Source of the DNA: Sepiola atlantica
Taxonomy: Eukaryota; Mollusca; Cephalopoda; Sepiida; Sepiolidae
NCBI GenBank assembly: GCA_963556195.1
Contig: OY744525.1
Location: forward strand, 28,607,269 to 28,671,268
Reading direction: 5' to 3'
Length of the DNA stretch: 64,000 bases
The notes under the pieces: generated by a model
What the model saw: the letters and a program-made list of their open reading frames with translations, nothing else
Told to the model about the DNA's origin: nothing
The model's database searches: none
Position numbers and translations under genes: made by a program
Part shown: in pieces, positions 58,500 to 64,000 of the stretch
How the letters are laid out: the number at the start of each line of letters is the position of its first letter
Position numbering within the stretch: the first letter of the stretch is position 1

Positions 58500-59640
58500 C
58501 TCTGAAGATGGAATGTACGGGGAAGTGTTTCCATTTGTGGCAGCAAAGATACACAGAGCCACGAAAAAGGACTACATAAATTTACACTGCTAAAAACACC
58601 GCTAAGAAAACAGCCTTGTATCTATATCTGAAAGCATGTTTGGTTATAGCTGCTATTTAAAAGCCGAGTCTGACATTTGTTTGTTGATATACGAAGACTG
58701 TAGACATTACCCATTAATACACGATATTTGTTACGCTAATTAATAAATAGAAATCAAACATCTACATCTCAAGTGTAACGACCTCAAAATGTCTGCCCTA
58801 TTGCATTTTTCTTGGCGATGCCAATTAAGACTTCGATTACTACGAACTATGAGGGTTTTCTGATTTCATTCCAAATACAATCTCAGTAAGTGATCACAAA
58901 AGTGACTAATTATAAATGACTCTATTAAAAGTGACGACCAATATCCGTTGATCTTCAGAGAAGTTAATGAAAAATATATTTTTTAACTTTAAATGACAGA
59001 AAATACGATTTGTGTTTTCAGATTTAAAAGAAAAAAGCGCAACTGAACAATTTTAGTTTCATTTCAATAGTATTTAATACATAAGCAGATATTATAATAA
59101 TACATTCAAGCTACGTAGGCTGTGGACAAAGAGACGAAAATATAAACAACATCACATGTGAATGCAGCAAACTAGCTCAACATGAATGTAAAACAGATAT
59201 AACTGGGTTGGAAAGATAGACCACTGAGAACTGCGCAACCTACGACATTTTGAACATGCAGGCGAATGTAGCAGTAGTAGTTTATAGCGTTATGTGTTTT
59301 TCTGAAAATGGATGAGGGGGGCACGCCTTGAATCAAAGGTTTTTTTTAGATTCAGCTTTAGTTTTCGTTGATCAAGTTATTGTAGCAGCTCCTGTCAGAG
59401 AGTTTACAGTAGTACACATAACAAGACATGAAACTTAAATAAATTATATCTTTTCTTTTACTCTGCTAGCTCTTAAGGTAGCGAAAACTGAACAAGTTTT
59501 ATTTTTTAATAGGCTGACATTCCTTCTTAATAAGACATTGACAACACATGATGACACCAAATATAACAACATTCGAAATGATATATTTACATTTTTGAGA
59601 TGGGGTTATTTCAAAACTACATAATATATTAGTAGAGTTT
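58500..59640. other. No recognisable gene
   Basis: AT-rich, no domain-bearing frame. Confidence 0.4.

Positions 59641-59642
<2 letters not shown>

Positions 59643-59702
<60 letters not shown>
59643..59702. repeat. (TAA)n microsatellite
   Basis: About 20 units. Confidence 0.97.
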
Positions 59703-60049
59703 TTGACATCCCCCACACAAAAGATGGTGGCGCCAGCCTTGATTAATACCACACAAAATGTTCGTGAAGGGTCAAAGAGGATGGGAAGACTGAAGATAAT
59801 GAGCACCAACCAGACCTCATGCTTATTACAACCCAAATTCCAGAGTAGACCAAGGATAGTTGCCAGTTAGAAATCAATGGTAAGCGGCTGTTGTGATAGC
59901 ACAAAATAATTTGCAACGGTTATCGAAAGAGTCGAATAGCGCTAGAAATCTGGAGAGACTTGTAATCATTCAGACTCTAAGAAAGACTACTTGTTATTGT
60001 AAGTGAGCTATCACTTATCATGACTTCTGTGAACACTCTTAGTGAATAA

Positions 60050-60121
<72 letters not shown>
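60050..60121. repeat. (TAA)n microsatellite
   Basis: About 23 units. Minus-strand poly-Leu frames are artefacts. Confidence 0.97.
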
Positions 60122-60480
60122 ATAAAAGCCAAGATTGTTGGGCCTCAGGAAAATATTTAATGTAAACTCTATAGGCAAATAAAAAAAGGGTAAATATATC
60201 ATAAGTGAACGCAGCAATCTAGCTCTCAAAAGTGTAAATACAAATATCACTGGTTAAGGAAGATACACCACTTGGAACTGTGAAAACAACTGAATTTTGA
60301 CCATGCAGAGAAATAATGCAGCTACACACCCGATCCATTATTTTACAATGAATGACAAAATGTCCTCTGGGACATTAAAATACAGACGAAAAATGTTATC
60401 CAAGCAAGAAGACCGTATACAATAATAGTCAAAGCAAACAGCCAGAAACACACAAAATTGTAGATTTCGACACCTCAGAA

Positions 60481-61190
60481 AAAAATATTTATATAATTAA
60501 GGTGTAAATATAAAACAACTTCTATGGTTGAGGTAAGTGAAAAATATTTATATCATTAAGGTGTAAATATAAAACAACCTCTATGTTTGAGGTAAGTGAA
60601 AAATAGTTATATCATTTAGGTGTAAATATAAAACAACCTCTATGGTTGAGGTAAGTGAAAAATATTTATATCATTAAGGTGTAAATATAAAACAACCTCT
60701 ATGGTTGAGGTAAGTGAAAAATATTTATATCATTAAGGTGTAAATATAAAACAACCTCTATGGTTGAGGTAAGTGAAAAATAGTTATATCATTTAGGTGT
60801 AAATATAAAACAACCTCTATGGTTGAGGTAAGTGAAAAATATTTATATCATTAAGGTGTAAATATAAAACAACCTCTATGGTTGAGGTAAGTGAAAAATA
60901 TTTATATCATTAAGGTGTAAATATAAAACAACCTCTATGGTTGAGGTAAGTGAAAAATATTTATATCATTAAGGTGTTAATATAAAACAACCTCTATGGT
61001 TGAGGTAAGTGAACACTATTTATATCATTAAGGTGTAAATATAAAACAACCTCTATGGTTGAGGTAAGTGAAAAATATTTATATCATTAAGGTGTTAATA
61101 TAAAACAACCTCTATGGTGAAGGTAACTGAAAAATATTTATATCATTTAGGTGTTAATATAAAACAACCTCCATGGTTGAGGTAAGTGAA
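60481..61190. repeat. 59-bp satellite array, 12 copies
   Basis: Unit TATTTATATCATTAAGGTGT, then AAATATAAAACAACCTC, then TATGGTTGAGGTAAGTGAAAA. Each unit contains a small hairpin CAACC-tctat-GGTTG, and almost every unit carries GAGGTAAGTG, a consensus 5' splice-site sequence. The variant ATAGTTATATCATTTAGG marks units 3 and 6, suggesting a 177-bp three-unit higher-order repeat. Confidence 0.97.
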
Positions 61191-61400
61191 ACTAAACAGG
61201 TTTAAATGTTCAACATTAGATTTATTCCTACGCATTTCAATGAGAAAATCAAGAGTATGTGTATTAGAGGAACGATTTCACAACTGTTTAACTTGTGCAC
61301 CACCTAACACACGGACATCTATTCCGGTGTTATGGGTCATCCACATCATTTTGCCCTGCAAAGACAGCTTTTTGCTTTGAATATTTGCGGCCGTATAAGC

Positions 61401-61767
61401 CGGTGGTCCTCAACCCCTGGGCCGCGTAACGGTATCGGGCAGCAGATCAATTGGTACTAGGCCAACAGGAAATAATAATTCGTTTTTCTGGTGTATCTGT
61501 ATCTTATTTTAAAGGCATGTTAAAGGGTTGCCATACCAACTACAGTCAGTGAGTGTTAGGAGAGTGGTTGCGAAAAGAACGATGAGGAGAGGAGGAGAGC
61601 TTGTGAGTTTAAGCGGGCACACAAACAGGAAGCGGACTTATCTGATAGTTACAAACTGGTAACTTCATTCAGCTGTTAAAAAATAACAACGTCAGAGTAC
61701 TCTCGGGTCGTGATAAAATTGTCAAGCGTTAACCGGTCCGCGGTTATAAAAAGTTTAGGGACCACTA
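61401..61767. mobile_element. Non-autonomous hAT element
   Basis: The left end GGTGGTCCTCAACCCCTGGG continues CCGCGTAACGG. The right end on the opposite strand reads AGTGGTCCCTAAACTTTTTA, then AACCGCGGACCGG. This is the hAT (Charlie/Zaphod-like) terminal form. The 8-bp flanks GTATAAGC and ATGTAAGC agree at six of eight positions, consistent with a decayed target duplication. There is no transposase frame in the 367 bp. Confidence 0.75.
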
Positions 61768-61779
61768 ATGTAAGCCATC

Positions 61780-62023
61780 TAAACATTGCATTCAGGTGGC
61801 AAACACAGCAAGAAGCACCCTATTACATATTCGACGCTTCTTTTACAAACTCACTCCTGAAATATTTCTCCATCTTTATGTCTCCGTCGTCAGACCACTG
61901 TTAGAGTATGGTGTCTAGGCCTCTGATCCATAGCTAATAGAGGATATCCATCATCCGGAGAGAGTCAAACGATTAGCTGGTCGAATGATGCAGGGACTAT
62001 GGGATCTGATCTACAAATGTCGA

Positions 62024-62067
<44 letters not shown>

Positions 62068-62370
62068 AGCGTCGACAATTACGCGGTGATCTCATTTTGG
62101 ACGATAATCTACCAAATGGTATTACGATCTCCATCATGATATCTAATTTACTCGTCCACCAAAAAGCGGTCTACGCGGGCATCTCCAGAAACTGTTTCTA
62201 CCACCGATTTCGATTTAACCAGAAGAGTGCCGCTTTCTAACTCAGAATCCCTGGACCTTGGAATGGACATCTAAGAGATGAAGTGAATGCGCCAACGACG
62301 CAGCAATTCAAAACGAAATTGGATATGTGATGGGCCACTGTGTCCTCTTCTGTGTAAATTAAGGACCACC
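61780..62370 (+). pseudogene. CR1/L2-like RT C-terminal tail with internal (CT)n
   Basis: Frames read NTARSTLFHIRRFFYKLTPE, IFLHLYVSVVRPLLEYGV, ERVKRLAGRMMQGLWDL, then after the microsatellite LERRQLRGDLILDDNLPNGI, CFYHRFRFNQKSAAF, IPGPWNGHLRDEVNAPTTQQ and FKTKLDM. This is the classic order of a CR1/L2-type RT tail (VRP.LEYG...RRL...YE.RL..L.L.SLERRRLRGDLI...WN.LP..VV.A.T...FK..LD). Stops occur at several sites. Confidence 0.82.
62026..62065. repeat. (CT)n microsatellite inside the RT frame
   Basis: About 20 CT units exactly where the family encodes L.SL.ERR. The tract encodes Leu-Ser repeats in the RT frame. Confidence 0.95.
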
Positions 62371-62379
62371 CTTTCTGTA

Positions 62380-63580
62380 CATCGCAACTTAAACAGGCTT
62401 GTTTTACTTTTTGCCAAATTTATTGAAATGAACTAAATGTTCAAATATGCATTTTCTTTGATAAATCTTTAGAGCACTTCGTCACTGGTACACACGTCAC
62501 AGTCTTGTTCGATTGTGTTCGAGCCGACTACAAAACACAAAACACGGTTTCTCTTCCAGTGACTGGTATTTATATACCTGTAAAATAGACATATCAAACA
62601 TTAAACATAAGATATTTACCCGTTTAAAAAACTGCTGTAAAATATGATAGAACACTTGTGCAGACCAAGAATACGAGCTGCCATTTATTTAGGAGAGCTC
62701 CAATGGTGTAATAAAGGGCAGACAACTCTGTTTTTTTAGAAAGTCTATTTTAACACGGGAAATATACTACCACAATCACATCCGATTGCTAATGCGCATA
62801 TGATCGACTTGGGCATGAAGGATTTCACCATTTGCTTATAAATTAGAAGTATAATTTTGTCGATCCTTCGACAAGTGCGACCACCAATCATGTGGAAAGC
62901 ATGTGGAAACAAGCCAAGAGGAGGAACAAATTAGAATGTGAGACCCACACGCAAATGGTAGAATCCTATTTATCAGAATTTATGTGGCGGCAGGAATTTT
63001 TCGAAACCCCCCTACTGAATCTTTTTGAACACATTTCTGAATTCTATCCCGTTTAAAAAACAAAAATAAGAGAAGAAAAAAAAAACAACAGAAAAATTTA
63101 TTTTTTAAACTGTACAAAAAAAACAATTTTATTTAAAACCAAACCCGATGACTTCGTTTTGAAATGAAAAAATATATACTGTTGATTTTCCCAAATTCTA
63201 TTTTCTTCAATAAATGTTCTATCAATATACTGTTGATTTATACAAATTGTTATTTCTTCGAAAAATGTTCTATTAATTGTATTTGCATGACTTCTTATTT
63301 AAATATTTTCCATTTTCGAGAAATTGCGTACTAAAAAAGAGAGTTGTCTGCCCCTTACAACATTGGAACTCTTCTAAAATAAATTTCCGCTCGTCTTCCT
63401 CTTTTGCCCAAGTGCCTATGATAGTAGCGGAACGGAAACCGGCAAAGTTATTAGATTACGAGATAATATCAAAAAACAATAAGGAACTAAAATCATAACG
63501 TTTTAATGTATTATTATATTTCGGAATTATTTAAAGTTGATAATTTGTATCATTCGGATTATTTAAACTACTAGCCTCAT
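62380..63580. other. No recognisable gene
   Basis: Includes a direct repeat of about 55 bp: CTGTTGATTT...AAATTCTATTTTCTTCAATAAATGTTCTATCAAT at 63178 and a similar block at 63229. Frame 63277-63498 has no domain. Confidence 0.4.
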
Positions 63581-63589
63581 CTTTATTGT

Positions 63590-63875
63590 AATTGTCACAA
63601 CGTTTCGGTCGATGTAAGCTCCAACCTTCTTCAGGTTCCTTCTTTTCGAACTTACGAATCTTTCTGCTGAACTCGAAAACCTATAAAAAAATTCGAACTG
63701 AAACATTTAATTTATCAATCGGGGTAGATTATTATCTTTCTGTCAGCCATTAGCAGGTAGAAATATTAATTAAATACTATGTTACTCTTAGTTATTATCG
63801 CCTGTAGTAAGGATCGAACCTTCAAGTCCCAGATCACTCTAACTTAAAACATTGTTAATCAACGCCCTATAACAG
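63590..63875 (-). repeat. Dispersed repeat, family shared with 38480-38905
   Basis: The minus strand has box B-like GGTTCGATCCTTAC, then UAAUGGCUGACAG. Near the other end CCTGAAGAAGGTTGGAGC is followed by CGACCGAAACGTTGTG. GGUUG/CGACC can pair around the core as a helix II after one extra A, a hammerhead-like arrangement. Helix I is not evident. Confidence 0.55.
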
Positions 63876-64000
63876 GTAGAATAGTTAAATAAAAAAGTAG
63901 AAATCTTTAATTTACCGTAAAATGGCCATGGTTACCCTTCAAGTTTAATATTAAATTAAGACTAGGAATCAAACAAAGACTGTAAAGCAAAGCTCAGTCT

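Noticed and set aside
58496..58545. CUGAAGA near 58502 as another hammerhead
   Set aside because: No GAAA in a workable position and no pairing helices.
60481..61190. CRISPR-like array with palindromic repeats
   Set aside because: No variable spacers; a simple 59-bp tandem repeat.

Overview
The window looks like repeat-dominated, gene-poor DNA from an animal genome. The mix suggests a mollusc, possibly a cephalopod: very long (TA)n tracts, Penelope-like and Jockey-like retroelements, Tc1/mariner, hAT and piggyBac-type fossils, tRNA- and 5S-headed SINE-like repeats, and a degenerate CCCTAA telomere-like stretch. That taxonomic guess is inference. I found no convincing intact host protein-coding gene, rRNA gene or functional tRNA gene. 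Nearly every long open frame comes from a microsatellite, a tandem array or a broken transposon.

Layout. 0-1.7 kb: an internally deleted mariner fossil, an inverted-repeat MITE and a 220-bp (TTA)n. 3.5-8.6 kb: a retrotransposon tail, a 5S-like fragment, (AG)n, (TATC)n, two hammerhead-like ribozymes and a Penelope terminal fragment. 9.5-12.5 kb: TA blocks, foldbacks and a dead Tc1 element. 14-15.2 kb: a Penelope-like element with a GIY-YIG domain. 17-27 kb: U2-snRNA-headed repeats, a Jockey-like RT, foldbacks, hammerhead-bearing SINEs and many TA tracts. 28.4-30.1 kb: tandem repeats. 31-42.4 kb: a mariner MITE, 5S-like DNA, a cluster of Jockey fragments in alternating orientation, a telomere-like stretch, LTR-like DNA and a piggyBac-like MITE. 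43.8-45.9 kb: a 47-bp satellite. 46-57.2 kb: a retroelement-associated domain, U2-type repeats, ORF1 and RT remnants, and Penelope pieces. 57.3-58.4 kb: a composite foldback with tRNA-headed, hammerhead-bearing SINEs. 60.5-62.4 kb: a 59-bp satellite, a hAT element and an RT tail.

The most interesting system is a set of self-cleaving-ribozyme-like motifs spread over several apparently unrelated repeat families. Hammerhead cores (CUGANGA, helix II, GAAA, helix III, an NUH cleavage triplet and helix I) can be folded by eye at 6964-7013 (+), 21133-21200 (-), 22043-22087 (+) and 25903-25947 (+). Decayed copies lie at about 6466, 19.7 kb, 23.1 kb, 26.3 kb, 57.7 kb and 58.2 kb. In two families the ribozyme follows directly on a tRNA-like pol III head, an arrangement known from the schistosome Sm-alpha SINE-like elements. 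Penelope-like elements, a lineage known to carry hammerheads, lie in the same window, and most carriers sit beside (TA)n tracts. A second notable item is a dispersed repeat whose head is the 5' end of U2 snRNA.

All structures and homologies were judged by eye. No alignment, folding program or database was run.
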